NCBI RefSeq assembly: GCF_016765635.1
Contig: NZ_JAESVD010000012.1
Coordinates: 1 to 64,000, forward strand
Source: Shewanella schlegeliana
GTDB lineage: Bacteria > Pseudomonadota > Gammaproteobacteria > Enterobacterales > Shewanellaceae
DNA: 64,000 nucleotides
Direction of reading: 5' to 3'
Shown here: piece by piece, positions 17,963 to 27,474 of the stretch
Layout: every line of letters begins with the position of its first letter
Numbering within the stretch: the first letter of the stretch is position 1
Made by a program: the position numbers and the translations under genes
Notes under the pieces: model-generated
What the model was told of the DNA's origin: nothing
Database searches by the model: none
The model's input: the letters and a program-made list of their open reading frames with translations, nothing else

Positions 17963-19978
17963 CTACTTATTCTTAAACATATCTCTTAAATTAGCGATAT
18001 TCGCTCTGCCTGACTGCTGACGCTGCTCTACAGTTTGCACCGGTTTACGGTTCTCCCATATCAGGTCATCTTGGGGCAGCTCCATTAAGAAGCGGCTCGG
18101 CTCACAACGTATAGTCTCACCAAATTGGCGTCGCTCGCGGCAGATAATAAACCACAGCTCTTTTTGCGCCCGAGTGATCCCCACATATGCTAATCGGCGT
18201 TCCTCATCGACATTATCTTCATCGATACTGCTTTGGTGCGGTAAAATTCGCTCCTCAGCGCCCACCATAAACACATAGGGAAACTCCAGTCCCTTCGAGG
18301 CATGTAAGGTCATAAGCTGCACCTGATCGCCGCCCTCATCTTCACTATTACGCTCCATCATGTCACGCAGTGTAAGACGGTTTACCACCTCTGGCAGGGT
18401 CATCCCCTCGTCTAACTCATCACCTTCTAACATCTCGGTGACCCAGCGATACAGTTCAGAAATGTTCTTCATCCGCATCTCAGCCGCTTTTGCTGAGGTA
18501 CTGGTTTCATATAAGTAGTCTTCGTAGTTAATCTTTCTAATTAACTGCTTAACGGCTTCGACTGGATCGCCACGCTCGGCACAGTCACCAGTTTCCACCA
18601 CAAACCGACCGAATTGATACAGAGTCGACATGGCTGCTGGCGGCAATTCATGATTTAGGTCGGCCTCAAAGATAGCGGCAAACATCGAGATCTGCTTCTT
18701 ATTGGCAAAATTCCCCAAACGCTCAAGGGTTGCAGGACCAATTCCCCGCTTTGGCAAGTTCACGATGCGCAAGAAAGCATTGTCATCATCGGGATTAACC
18801 ACTAAGCGCAGATAAGCCATGATATCTTTGATCTCAGCGCGGCCGAAGAACGAAGTACCGCCACTGAGTTTATAAGGGATACGGTTAGTCATCAGCGCCC
18901 GTTCGAGTAAACGAGACTGATGGTTACCTCGATACAGAATCGCATAATCGCCATATGAGGTTCTACCCACGAACTTGTGACGGATCATCTCGGCGACGAC
19001 CCGCTCAGCTTCCTGCTCCTCGTTAGCAGCAATCAGCACTCGAATAGGTTCACCATAGGCAAGCTCACTAAACAAGGTCTTATCGTAAACGTGTGGGTTG
19101 TTAGCGATTAGTATGTTAGCCGCACGCAAGATGCGCTGACTCGAGCGATAATTTTGCTCCAGTTTAATCAGTTTTAACTTGGGGAAGTCCTTACCCAAGA
19201 GCACCAAGTTTTGTGGCTTCGCCCCACGCCAAGAATAGATAGACTGATCGTCGTCGCCTACCACGGTAAAGCGGGCTCGCTCGCCCACCAACAGTTTCAC
19301 CATCTCATATTGGCTGGTGTTAGTATCTTGATACTCGTCCACCAGCATATATTGAATCCGCGTCTGCCAACGAGTTCTCACCTCTTCATTCTGCCTAAGC
19401 AGCAGGGTGGGCAATAAAATCAGGTCATCGAAGTCCAGCGCATTGTATGCCTTCATATGTTGGGCATAGCGCTGATACAGGAGGGCAAATAACTGCTGCT
19501 GCTCATCTTTCGCAATTTTGCGCGCTTGTTCTGGAATAACTAAGTCGCCCTTCCAGTTTGAGATAGTTGTCGCAAGTAATCTCAGCAGATCTTTATCTTC
19601 ATCTAACTCATCTTGAGTCAGCTCTTTTAATAGCGCTAACGTATCTTGATCATCAAATAACGAGAAGCCAGCTTTTAAGCCAACCACTTTATGCTCACGT
19701 TTAATGATCTCCAACCCCAAGGTGTGGAATGTTGAGATCCACAAGCCTCGCGCCTCTTTACGTCCCATAGACTGCGACACACGCTCTTTCATCTCGCGCG
19801 CCGCTTTGTTGGTGAAAGTTACCGCAGCAATATTGCGCGCCTTATAGCCGCACTTTTCCACCAGATAAGCGATCTTATTAATAATCACTCTGGTCTTGCC
19901 ACTGCCTGCGCCTGCGAGTACTAAACAGGGACCACTAACATAGTGGACGGCATCATTTTGTCCGGGATTGAGCTTCAT
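17963..19978 (-). CDS. rep: ATP-dependent DNA helicase Rep
   Basis: 671 residues, close to the 673 of E. coli Rep. UvrD/Rep superfamily 1 helicase moving 3' to 5' on single-stranded DNA and helping replication forks pass obstacles. Visible motifs: I AGAGSGKT (residues 22-29), II DEYQDTN (about 219), III VVGDDDQSIYSWRGA, IV EQNYRSS, V LMTLHASKGLEFP and VI VGITRAQ. The C-terminal tail ends in RDMFKNK. It is a monocistronic gene and ordinary housekeeping content. Confidence 0.96.
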   Translation of the reverse strand: MKLNPGQNDAVHYVSGPCLVLAGAGSGKTRVIINKIAYLVEKCGYKARNIAAVTFTNKAAREMKERVSQSMGRKEARGLWISTFHTLGLEIIKREHKVVGLKAGFSLFDDQDTLALLKELTQDELDEDKDLLRLLATTISNWKGDLVIPEQARKIAKDEQQQLFALLYQRYAQHMKAYNALDFDDLILLPTLLLRQNEEVRTRWQTRIQYMLVDEYQDTNTSQYEMVKLLVGERARFTVVGDDDQSIYSWRGAKPQNLVLLGKDFPKLKLIKLEQNYRSSQRILRAANILIANNPHVYDKTLFSELAYGEPIRVLIAANEEQEAERVVAEMIRHKFVGRTSYGDYAILYRGNHQSRLLERALMTNRIPYKLSGGTSFFGRAEIKDIMAYLRLVVNPDDDNAFLRIVNLPKRGIGPATLERLGNFANKKQISMFAAIFEADLNHELPPAAMSTLYQFGRFVVETGDCAERGDPVEAVKQLIRKINYEDYLYETSTSAKAAEMRMKNISELYRWVTEMLEGDELDEGMTLPEVVNRLTLRDMMERNSEDEGGDQVQLMTLHASKGLEFPYVFMVGAEERILPHQSSIDEDNVDEERRLAYVGITRAQKELWFIICRERRQFGETIRCEPSRFLMELPQDDLIWENRKPVQTVEQRQQSGRANIANLRDMFKNK

Positions 19979-20184
19979 GGATACGTTATAACCAAGGTAT
20001 TAAGGAAGGCATTAAAACAGGAATGATAGCAGAAAGGCCTTAGCAAGCGGAAAAGTTATCGACAATATCTCCGCCTAAGTAATTAGCGACTTTATTTATC
20101 AATAACTAATTCCACTAGCTTATCGATAAAGTACTGAAATTTTTAGCACGCCCTATTGCCAATATCTTAGCCGAACATTAAACT

Positions 20185-20206
20185 AATGAATGAACGTTCA
20201 TTCATT
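20185..20206. promoter_or_regulatory. Perfect 22-bp palindrome, likely TetR-family operator
   Basis: AATGAATGAACGTTCATTCATT is a perfect dyad 13 bp before the preferred start of the TetR gene. TGAATGNNCATTCA-type palindromes are typical of TetR/AcrR operators, so autoregulation is likely. A longer reading frame would begin inside it at 20186; I consider that start wrong. Confidence 0.8.
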
Positions 20207-20218
20207 TTAGGCTTTATT

Positions 20219-20797
20219 ATGCACAATAAGCACGATCTTATTCTTCGCGCCGCAGAAAAAATTATCGCCGCTGGCGGCATACAAGGCTTGTCTATGCAGC
20301 AAGTTGCTAACGAGGCTGGCGTGGCCGCGGGCACCATTTATCGCTACTTCAAAGATAAAAATGAGCTTATCTTAGAGCTCAGAAGAGATGTCTTATCCCA
20401 AGTCGCCAACTCCATATTTGCCGATCACGACCAAGGTTCACTCGAGCAGAGATTTAAGCGGATCTGGATGAAAATGCATGACTACGGCAAGCAGCGCTCT
20501 CCAACCAATTTAAGCTACGAGCAGTATGCACACCTACCGGAGAGTAATACCGAAGAGATCCGCACTATCGAGATGCAACTCTTTGAGCCGTTACAGCGAC
20601 TCTTCCAAGAGGGAGTTGAGCAAGGAGTATTTCAACCTCTACATCCTCGCGCCCTGTACTCCATCTCCATGGAACCGTCTATGGCTATGGCACGAGCAAT
20701 CAGGCGCGGCCTCATAGAATATAATGCAAAAGATATCACACTAGCCTGCGACATATGCTGGCGAGCCATTCTAATCCCAACCCCCCCGACAAACTAA
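20219..20797 (+). CDS. TetR/AcrR-family repressor of the adjacent RND pump
   Basis: 192 residues from ATG 20219 (MHNKHDLI). The N-terminal TetR helix-turn-helix is clear: RAAEKIIAAGGIQGLSMQQVANEAGVAAGTIYRYFKDK (residues 9-46, seen as separate family motifs). The C-terminal ligand domain is not recognisable. The gene lies 15 bp before the membrane-fusion gene, so the three genes probably form one operon controlled by the palindrome upstream. The ligand is unknown. The alternative start at 20186 would place the operator inside the coding region. Confidence 0.9.
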   Translation: MHNKHDLILRAAEKIIAAGGIQGLSMQQVANEAGVAAGTIYRYFKDKNELILELRRDVLSQVANSIFADHDQGSLEQRFKRIWMKMHDYGKQRSPTNLSYEQYAHLPESNTEEIRTIEMQLFEPLQRLFQEGVEQGVFQPLHPRALYSISMEPSMAMARAIRRGLIEYNAKDITLACDICWRAILIPTPPTN

Positions 20798-20812
20798 AGG
20801 AGTTATCAGGAC

Positions 20813-21931
20813 ATGAAAAAGTGGACCCTGGTGATGATCATCATTGCAGTACTGGCCTTCGGCTCAGTCATTGGCTTCAATCTTTTTATTAAAGGAAAAA
20901 TTGCCGATGCGATTGCCAATATGCCCGAGCCCGTAGCTCCAGTCACAGCTATCGATGTCAAAGAAAGCAAGTGGCAGCCAACCATTAACGCCATTGGTTT
21001 TGTCGAGCCTAACCAAGGTGTGACCATTGCAAACGAACTAGCTGGGGTGGTTTCTTCCATTCGTTTTGAGAATGGTATCCCTGTTGAGGCAGGACAAATG
21101 TTGGTGGAGCTTGACTCAAAAGTAGAGAAAGCGAACCTTAAGAGTAAACAGGTACAGCTTCCAGCCGCCGAAGCAGACTTTAAACGCCTGAGCAAACTCT
21201 ACAAGCAAAACTCTATCTCTAAGCAAGATCTTGATAATAGCCAATCTAAGTATTTAGCTTTAATGGCTGACATTGAAAGCTTGAGTGCCACCATAGGTCG
21301 CCGTGAGATCAAAGCTCCATTTGCAGGCCTTGTGGGTATTCGTAATGTCAATTTGGGTGAGTATCTACAAACTGGTACCGATATCGTCCGCCTTGAAGAT
21401 ATCAGCACTATGAAGATCCGCTTTACCATTCCCCAGACTCAGCTATCTCGTATCACAACAGGACAAAAGGTTCACGTCTATGTCGACGCCTATCCAACCG
21501 AACCTTTTGAAGGCGTTATATCAGCAATCGAACCCGCCGTTTTCCATCAGAGTGGTCTGATCCAGGTGCAAGCTCGGATCCCTAATACCCATGCCAAGCT
21601 ACGTAGCGGTATGTTTGCTAAGGTCGACATTATGCTGCCTGAGCTAACTCAGCAAGTCGTGCTACCACAAACAGCGATCAGCTTTACCCTTTACGGCGAC
21701 TCGGTCTATGTGATTGAAGAACAAACCGAAAATGGCGAGCAAGTAAAACGTGTTAAGCAAGTGAACGTGAAAGTACTTGAACGCGACGATATCAATGCAT
21801 TGGTTAGCGGCGGCATTAAAGCTGGCGACACTATCGTCACCTCGGGCCAAGTTCGCTTAAGTAACAACAGTAAAGTCAAAGTGACTGAGGATGATGCATT
21901 AACCCCTCCAGCCACGTTGCCACAGTTGTAA
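20813..21931 (+). CDS. RND efflux periplasmic adaptor (membrane fusion protein)
   Basis: 372 residues. An N-terminal signal/anchor helix (about 5-27) is followed by the MFP core: half-lipoyl motifs (NELAGVVSSIRFENGIPVEAGQ; IKAPFAGLVGIRNVNLGEYL), a short alpha hairpin and a beta-barrel. It links the RND pump encoded 15 bp downstream to an outer-membrane channel. No TolC gene lies in this operon, so the channel must come from elsewhere. Drug or ion specificity cannot be read from sequence, but the family is HAE-1-like. Confidence 0.92.
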   Translation: MKKWTLVMIIIAVLAFGSVIGFNLFIKGKIADAIANMPEPVAPVTAIDVKESKWQPTINAIGFVEPNQGVTIANELAGVVSSIRFENGIPVEAGQMLVELDSKVEKANLKSKQVQLPAAEADFKRLSKLYKQNSISKQDLDNSQSKYLALMADIESLSATIGRREIKAPFAGLVGIRNVNLGEYLQTGTDIVRLEDISTMKIRFTIPQTQLSRITTGQKVHVYVDAYPTEPFEGVISAIEPAVFHQSGLIQVQARIPNTHAKLRSGMFAKVDIMLPELTQQVVLPQTAISFTLYGDSVYVIEEQTENGEQVKRVKQVNVKVLERDDINALVSGGIKAGDTIVTSGQVRLSNNSKVKVTEDDALTPPATLPQL

Positions 21932-21946
21932 GCGGAGGGTTAGGCA

Positions 21947-24900
21947 ATGCGCTTTACTGATATATTTATACGTAGGCCGGTACTCGCGGCCTCCATTAGT
22001 TTTCTGATATTACTGCTCGGCTTCTATGCCCTAAAAAGCATGCAGGTGCGTGAATATCCAGAGATGACCAATACCGTGGTGACGGTGAGCACTAGCTACT
22101 ACGGTGCCGACTCCAACCTGATCCAGGGCTTTATTACTCAGCCGTTGGAGCAAGCCCTAGCACAAGCCGATAACGTTGACTTTATGACATCGGAAAGCTT
22201 TCTAGGCAGCTCTAAAATCAGTGTCTACATGAAGTTAAATACCGACCCTAACGGGGCCTTAGCGGACATTTTGGCTAAGGTTAACTCGGTGCGCTCTCAG
22301 CTGCCAAAGGAGGCTGAAGACCCTACCGTTGAGATGTCGACAGGCTCACAAACATCTGCCCTATATATCTCTTTTTATAGTGATCAGATTAACTCAAGCC
22401 AGATCACCGACTACTTAGAGCGAGTGGTTAAGCCAGAGCTATTCACTATCGATGGCGTTGCTAAAGTTAACCTCTATGGTGGTATCAAGTACGCCATGCG
22501 CATATGGTTAGATCCGGCGCGTATGGGGGCATTTAACCTATCATCAACCGATGTAATGAGCGTACTGCAAGCCAACAACTATCAATCTGCTGTTGGTCAA
22601 ACTAACAACACCTTTACCCTGCTTAATGGTACTGCCGACACCCAAGTTGCAACCGTTGCAGAGCTAGAGAAATTAGTTATCGGCAGCAAAGATGGCTTAG
22701 TGGTGCGTCTAGGGGATATCGCAACGGTCAACCTAGAAAAGAGCCATGATGTATACCGTGCCTTAGCTGATGGACAGGAGGCAGTTGTTGTTGGCCTTGA
22801 CGTGACACCAACCGCTAACCCACTGATTGTTGCTGCCGATGCACGTGCAATGATGCCTCAGATTGAGCGTAACCTTCCCATCTCAATGAAGGCACGCATT
22901 CTGTATGACTCATCGCTAGCTATTGATGAATCGATTAACGAGGTCATTAAGACAATCGCCGAAGCGGCAATAATTGTTATCGTGGTTATCACTCTATTCC
23001 TTGGGTCGTTCCGCGCCGTTATTATCCCTATTGTCACCATTCCGCTGTCGTTAGTCGGTGTTGCTATCATCATGCAGATGTTCGGTTTCACCCTTAACCT
23101 GATGACACTGCTGGCAATGGTTCTCGCCATCGGTCTAGTGGTGGATGATGCCATCGTGGTGGTGGAAAACGTCGATAGACATATCAAGCTTGGTGAAACG
23201 CCATTTAGGGCTGCGATTATCGGTACCCGAGAAATTGCGGTTCCGGTTATCTCAATGACCATTACCTTAGCTGCCGTATATGCCCCTATTGCCTTGATGG
23301 GCGGGATCACTGGCTCCTTGTTTAAAGAGTTTGCCCTCACCTTAGCTGGAGCGGTATTTATCTCTGGGATCGTGGCGCTAACGCTGTCACCTATGATGTG
23401 CTCTAAAATTCTTAAAGCACACTCTGAGCCTAACCGCTTTGAGCGCGGCGTAGAAAACTTCTTAAACGGTCTAACCAATCGCTACAACCGCATGCTTACT
23501 GCCGTACTGGATAAGCGCCCTGTGGTAATCGCCTTTGCCGTTATCGTGTTTGCCTCGCTCCCCGTGATGTTTAGCTTTATTCCATCAGAGCTTGCTCCCA
23601 ATGAAGACAAGAGCGTGGTAATGATGATGGGTACCGCTCCATCTAGCGCGAACCTAGACTATATCCAAGCTAACATGACGATAGTGACAGATATGATCAG
23701 CGCTCAGCCAGAAGCTGCAGCATCGCTGGCCTTCGTTGGTGTTCCAAACGCTAACCAAGCCTTCGGTATCGCACCTCTAGTTCCTTGGAGTGAGCGTGAC
23801 AAGAGCCAGAAACAGATGCAGGAGTTCTTCGGTAAAGAGGTAAAGAATGTGCCAGGTATGGCGGTTACCACCTTCCAGATGCCTGAACTACCAGGTGCAT
23901 CCAGCGGACTTCCGATCCAGTTCGTCATCACCAGTTCAAGCTCTTTCGAAAGCCTATTCCAGATAGGTTCCGGCGTACTCGAGAAAGTACAGCAGAGCCC
24001 ACTCTTTGTTTACTCAGAGGTCAACTTAAAGTTTGACTCAGGTTCGATGAAGATCCATATCAAGCGTGATTTGGCAGGCTCTTACGGCATCACCATGCAA
24101 GATATCGGTCTAACACTGACAACAATGATGAGTGATGGCTACGTTAACCGTATCAATTTAGATGGCCGCTCCTATGAGGTGATCCCGCAGGTTGAGCGTA
24201 AACTACGCGCTAACCCTGAATCGCTTGCAGGTTACTACCTCACTGCTGCCGATGGCCGCTCTATTCCACTGTCTAGCCTAGTCGATGTTGAGATAGTGTC
24301 AGAGCCTCGCTCACTGCCACACTTTAACCAGATGAATGCTATTACCGTCGGTGGTGTTGCAGCGCCAGGTGTTGCTATTGGTGATGCGATTGCCTTCTTA
24401 AAGAATATCGGTGATAACGATTTACCTAAAGGTTATAGCTACGATTTCTTAGGTGAAGCTCGTCAGTACGTCACTGAAGGTTCGGCGCTTTATGCCACCT
24501 TTGGTTTAGCACTGGCAATCATCTTCCTCGTGTTAGCAAGTCAATTTGAGAGCATTAAGGATCCTCTAGTTATCTTAGTGTCGGTACCGCTTGCCATCAG
24601 TGGTGCTTTGGTCGCCTTAGGCTGGACCCATGTTTTCGGCCTCTCATCGATGAATATCTACACACAGGTTGGTCTCATCACCTTAGTGGGTCTTATCACT
24701 AAACACGGGATCTTGATGTGTGAGGTAGCCAAAGAGGAGCAGCTGCATAATGGTCTCAGTAAGGCCGATGCCATTAAGCACGCGGCAACCATTCGTCTAC
24801 GCCCTATTCTAATGACGACCGCGGCGATGATCGCAGGTTTGATCCCGCTACTGTTTGCCGTTGGCGCAGGTGCGGTCGCTCGCTTCAATATTGGCTTAGT

Positions 24901-25045
24901 CATTGTATCGGGCTTGGCCATAGGTACGGTATTCACACTGTTCGTACTGCCTGTTATCTACACCTACTTGGCAGAAAAGCACGAGCCACTGCCTGTGTTT
25001 GATGAAACATTAAATACTCAAGAGCAACCAACTTCCCACGCTTAA
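21947..25045 (+). CDS. RND multidrug efflux permease (HAE-1 type)
   Basis: 1032 residues, the usual AcrB/MexB size, with 12 expected membrane helices and two large periplasmic loops. The N-terminus MRFTDIFIRRPVLA is typical. The proton-relay Asp pair is present in GLVVDDAIVVVEN (about 400). It exports small hydrophobic compounds by proton exchange together with the adaptor encoded just upstream. Closer to the MexF/VexH-like branch than to heavy-metal CusA, judged by eye only. A strong terminator follows. Confidence 0.93.
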   Translation: MRFTDIFIRRPVLAASISFLILLLGFYALKSMQVREYPEMTNTVVTVSTSYYGADSNLIQGFITQPLEQALAQADNVDFMTSESFLGSSKISVYMKLNTDPNGALADILAKVNSVRSQLPKEAEDPTVEMSTGSQTSALYISFYSDQINSSQITDYLERVVKPELFTIDGVAKVNLYGGIKYAMRIWLDPARMGAFNLSSTDVMSVLQANNYQSAVGQTNNTFTLLNGTADTQVATVAELEKLVIGSKDGLVVRLGDIATVNLEKSHDVYRALADGQEAVVVGLDVTPTANPLIVAADARAMMPQIERNLPISMKARILYDSSLAIDESINEVIKTIAEAAIIVIVVITLFLGSFRAVIIPIVTIPLSLVGVAIIMQMFGFTLNLMTLLAMVLAIGLVVDDAIVVVENVDRHIKLGETPFRAAIIGTREIAVPVISMTITLAAVYAPIALMGGITGSLFKEFALTLAGAVFISGIVALTLSPMMCSKILKAHSEPNRFERGVENFLNGLTNRYNRMLTAVLDKRPVVIAFAVIVFASLPVMFSFIPSELAPNEDKSVVMMMGTAPSSANLDYIQANMTIVTDMISAQPEAAASLAFVGVPNANQAFGIAPLVPWSERDKSQKQMQEFFGKEVKNVPGMAVTTFQMPELPGASSGLPIQFVITSSSSFESLFQIGSGVLEKVQQSPLFVYSEVNLKFDSGSMKIHIKRDLAGSYGITMQDIGLTLTTMMSDGYVNRINLDGRSYEVIPQVERKLRANPESLAGYYLTAADGRSIPLSSLVDVEIVSEPRSLPHFNQMNAITVGGVAAPGVAIGDAIAFLKNIGDNDLPKGYSYDFLGEARQYVTEGSALYATFGLALAIIFLVLASQFESIKDPLVILVSVPLAISGALVALGWTHVFGLSSMNIYTQVGLITLVGLITKHGILMCEVAKEEQLHNGLSKADAIKHAATIRLRPILMTTAAMIAGLIPLLFAVGAGAVARFNIGLVIVSGLAIGTVFTLFVLPVIYTYLAEKHEPLPVFDETLNTQEQPTSHA

Positions 25046-25060
25046 ACTTTAACCCAACCA

Positions 25061-25088
25061 AAAAGCCTGCAGTTATGCAGGCTTTTTT
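25061..25088 (+). terminator. Terminator of the RND operon
   Basis: 11-bp stem AAAAGCCTGCA / TGCAGGCTTTT with loop GTTA and a run of T. Confidence 0.9.
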
Positions 25089-25205
25089 ATTGCATTATCT
25101 CGTTTAAAAATAGGTTATCGCCAACCGCACTTAACGGTGATTATTTTGGCAATATCGATTGCCTCAGGTACAATCAGGCCATAAGTAACGGAACGGATAC
25201 TGACC

Positions 25206-25460
25206 ATGATTAACCCGAAGAAAATTGAAGAAGTAGCTAAGCAGTTAAGCGAGAATCTTCCTGGTGGACTAAAGCAATTTGCCGGTGAATTTGAAGAACG
25301 CAGCAAGCAAATTTTGCAAAATCAGCTACAAAAGCTCGACGTCATATCTCGTGAAGAATTTGAGGTTCAGCAGCATGTACTACTCAAGACTCGAGAGAAG
25401 CTTGAAAAATTACAAGCACAAGTCGATGCGCTTGAAGCCAAACTAAACGCAGCAGACTAA
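25206..25460 (+). CDS. ubiK: Ubiquinone biosynthesis accessory factor UbiK (YqiC)
   Basis: 84 residues, BMFP family. A short N-terminal amphipathic part is followed by a C-terminal coiled coil (KTREKLEKLQAQVDALEAKL). E. coli UbiK binds UbiJ and helps oxygen-dependent ubiquinone synthesis; the name comes from the whole-length match in pattern (NPKKIEEVAKQ, REEFEVQQHVLLKTREKL). It is a single gene between two terminators. Confidence 0.9.
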   Translation: MINPKKIEEVAKQLSENLPGGLKQFAGEFEERSKQILQNQLQKLDVISREEFEVQQHVLLKTREKLEKLQAQVDALEAKLNAAD

Positions 25461-25524
25461 GCTAAAATAAACTTGAAATAAAAGCTGAAGCTGCGGGCGA
25501 TGTGCTCATTCAGCCCAAAGACAG

Positions 25525-25556
25525 AAAAGAGCATCTTTAAGATGCTCTTTTTTATT
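25525..25556 (+). terminator. Terminator after ubiK
   Basis: AAAGAGCATCTT / AAGATGCTCTTT stem followed by a run of T. Confidence 0.9.
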
Positions 25557-25721
25557 GACGACTTTTCATTAATGAGTGAATTAAGTTTAATTTACACTTC
25601 ATGCAAGTACTCTAGTATAGCCCCGCGCTGACAGGTAACCTTGCCAAAGCCATTAGCTTGTAAATAGTCCTTAGTTTGCAAAGAGCTAGATATTAATGAC
25701 CTTCGCCATTCACCCACTGTT

Positions 25722-26519
25722 TTGAGGCCGACTTTGAACACATACACTTTCCCACCTCATCACACAAAAAGAGCTCTGCTCGCGGCGTGGTGCCTATTGC
25801 TTACAATTCCCGCCATCATCTACCTTGGCTCGATAACCCTATTTCCAACTATCGCCTTAGACTCAAACTTGGCTCAGGCGCTATATTGGCTTACCAGTAC
25901 AGGAACCGCACCCTATGGTATCGCTACTGGGATATTAATTCTCATCGTCTGCTATCGCAGATTAACCAAGCAGCAATTTATGCAGTTAGTGCTCGCCGTC
26001 TCCATCAGCATGGCTGCCACCCTAAGCCTTAATCACTTTCTTAAACCCTATTTTGCAGAGCCACGCCCTAACGCCACGCTATTAGAGCAAGAGTACCTAC
26101 TCAATACCCAAGACTTCTACCAGCAGAGCAAGGCTGATAAGCGTGAACAGCTCGGCAGGGCCATTAATCAGTTAGAGGTTGCCAGACCCGACTTAAGCCT
26201 AAGCCCACAGATCAAACGTCACTGGCAACACGAAGTTGGCTACGCTTTTCCATCTGGCCATACCCTTTTTGCCGTCACCTTGGCATTAGCCGTTAGCTTC
26301 TACTTACTATTAGCAGGTCAAGTCATCTTGCCAATCCTGTTAATGGGCTGGGCCATCACCATGGGCTTTAGCCGAATGTTGCTGGGTATGCATTGGCCAC
26401 AAGATGTATTAGCGTCAACAGCAATTGGTGGCAGCATCGCCTTTAGCAGTATCTACCTGACGCAAGCGCTATGGCCAACTATCGATAACCTGTTTATCTC
26501 TCGACTTAAAACAGCCTGA
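25722..26519 (+). CDS. PAP2-family membrane phosphatase (PgpB-like)
   Basis: 265 residues with several hydrophobic segments. The three acid-phosphatase motifs are present: KPYFAEPRPN, PSGHT and SRMLLGMHWPQDV. Likely dephosphorylates phosphatidylglycerol phosphate, undecaprenyl diphosphate or a related lipid at the periplasmic face, as PgpB does. The start is TTG (MRPTLNTY); no ATG fits because the first in-frame Met lies well inside the first membrane domain. The frame opens only at 25668, so little upstream extension is possible. Confidence 0.85.
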   Translation: MRPTLNTYTFPPHHTKRALLAAWCLLLTIPAIIYLGSITLFPTIALDSNLAQALYWLTSTGTAPYGIATGILILIVCYRRLTKQQFMQLVLAVSISMAATLSLNHFLKPYFAEPRPNATLLEQEYLLNTQDFYQQSKADKREQLGRAINQLEVARPDLSLSPQIKRHWQHEVGYAFPSGHTLFAVTLALAVSFYLLLAGQVILPILLMGWAITMGFSRMLLGMHWPQDVLASTAIGGSIAFSSIYLTQALWPTIDNLFISRLKTA

Positions 26520-26632
26520 GAAGTCGATAAAATAGACCCTACTTCTGAGTAGGGTTTATTAAGCACCTCACTTGCGCTTGATATCAATTACGGTATTCTG
26601 CCTGCAAAGAAACCGATATCTTGAAGAGAAGC

Positions 26633-27109
26633 ATGGCTGAACTGCAATTAGACAAAATCGATCTGCATATCCTCAAACTGATGCAGCAACATGGCAAACT
26701 GTCCAACCAAGAGCTTGCCGAAAAAGTAGGACTATCTCCCTCTCCCTGCTCCAGACGAGTAAAGTCACTGGAAGAGGCGGGCTATATTGCAGGCTATGCC
26801 ACCCTGCTCAGCGCCGAGCATTTCGATCTTGCACTTACAGCCTATATCCAGGTCAGGTTAGAGAAACACTCGACCGATATTCTGGATGCATTTGAAACTA
26901 AAGTAAGTAGCTACGATGAGGTGCAGGAGTGCTGCCTACTCACGGGTAGTGACGCCGATTACCAACTCAAGGTGCTTGTCAGAGACATGAAACACTTCAA
27001 GGTCTTTCTACTCGATAAGCTGACTACCAACGATCATATTGCAGGTGTGCGTTCCAGCTTCGTACTGAAACAAGTTAAAAGCCAAACCAGTATTCCACTA
27101 CCAATTTAA
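26633..27109 (+). CDS. Lrp/AsnC-family transcriptional regulator
   Basis: 158 residues from ATG 26633 (MAELQLDKIDLHIL); a TTG 12 bases upstream is possible but less likely. The N-terminal winged helix (LSNQELAEKVGLSPSPCSRRVKSLEEAGYI) is clear, and the C-terminal RAM domain follows. Such regulators sense amino acids. The next gene is a sodium-coupled transporter, likely for an amino acid, 366 bp away, so local control is possible but not shown. Confidence 0.9.
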   Translation: MAELQLDKIDLHILKLMQQHGKLSNQELAEKVGLSPSPCSRRVKSLEEAGYIAGYATLLSAEHFDLALTAYIQVRLEKHSTDILDAFETKVSSYDEVQECCLLTGSDADYQLKVLVRDMKHFKVFLLDKLTTNDHIAGVRSSFVLKQVKSQTSIPLPI

Positions 27110-27474
27110 CACTCTTTTTTATTTAGCATTCACTTAACTAGGGTTTCTTTCAATCAAGCCTGCATCGAGCGGCATAACATGCCGCTCACTTCTCCCTATT
27201 TGACCATAGCGTCTATAATCTGTGCATTCAGTCGCATTTTTGGTTTTTATCAGTAAATGATTTTATTGCGCATAGCCATTGATAAAAACAACCTTACGCG
27301 AAAAAGTATCGCCATTAATATCAAAAACAACAAAACAACTCAAAATACCCTCAGCTTTAAAAATAAAATATCAACAAAACAGAATTAAGCGCGAGATTAA
27401 GGCGTTGACGCAGTATTTTAAAGCACTAATATGCGCGCTCTTAATTAGCAAAGCAGTACAGAAAGAGAGCTCAA
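27110..27474. other. Intergenic region with one inverted repeat
   Basis: No supported gene. GAGCGGCAT-AAC-ATGCCGCTC (27167-27187) is a perfect 9-bp inverted repeat without a T-run. It may be a regulator site or a weak terminator. A short open frame at 27279-27509 overlaps the transporter start and looks spurious. Confidence 0.5.

Noticed and set aside
22858..23478. 206-codon minus-strand frame
   Set aside because: It is a shadow of the RND permease, whose protein is well conserved in the other strand.
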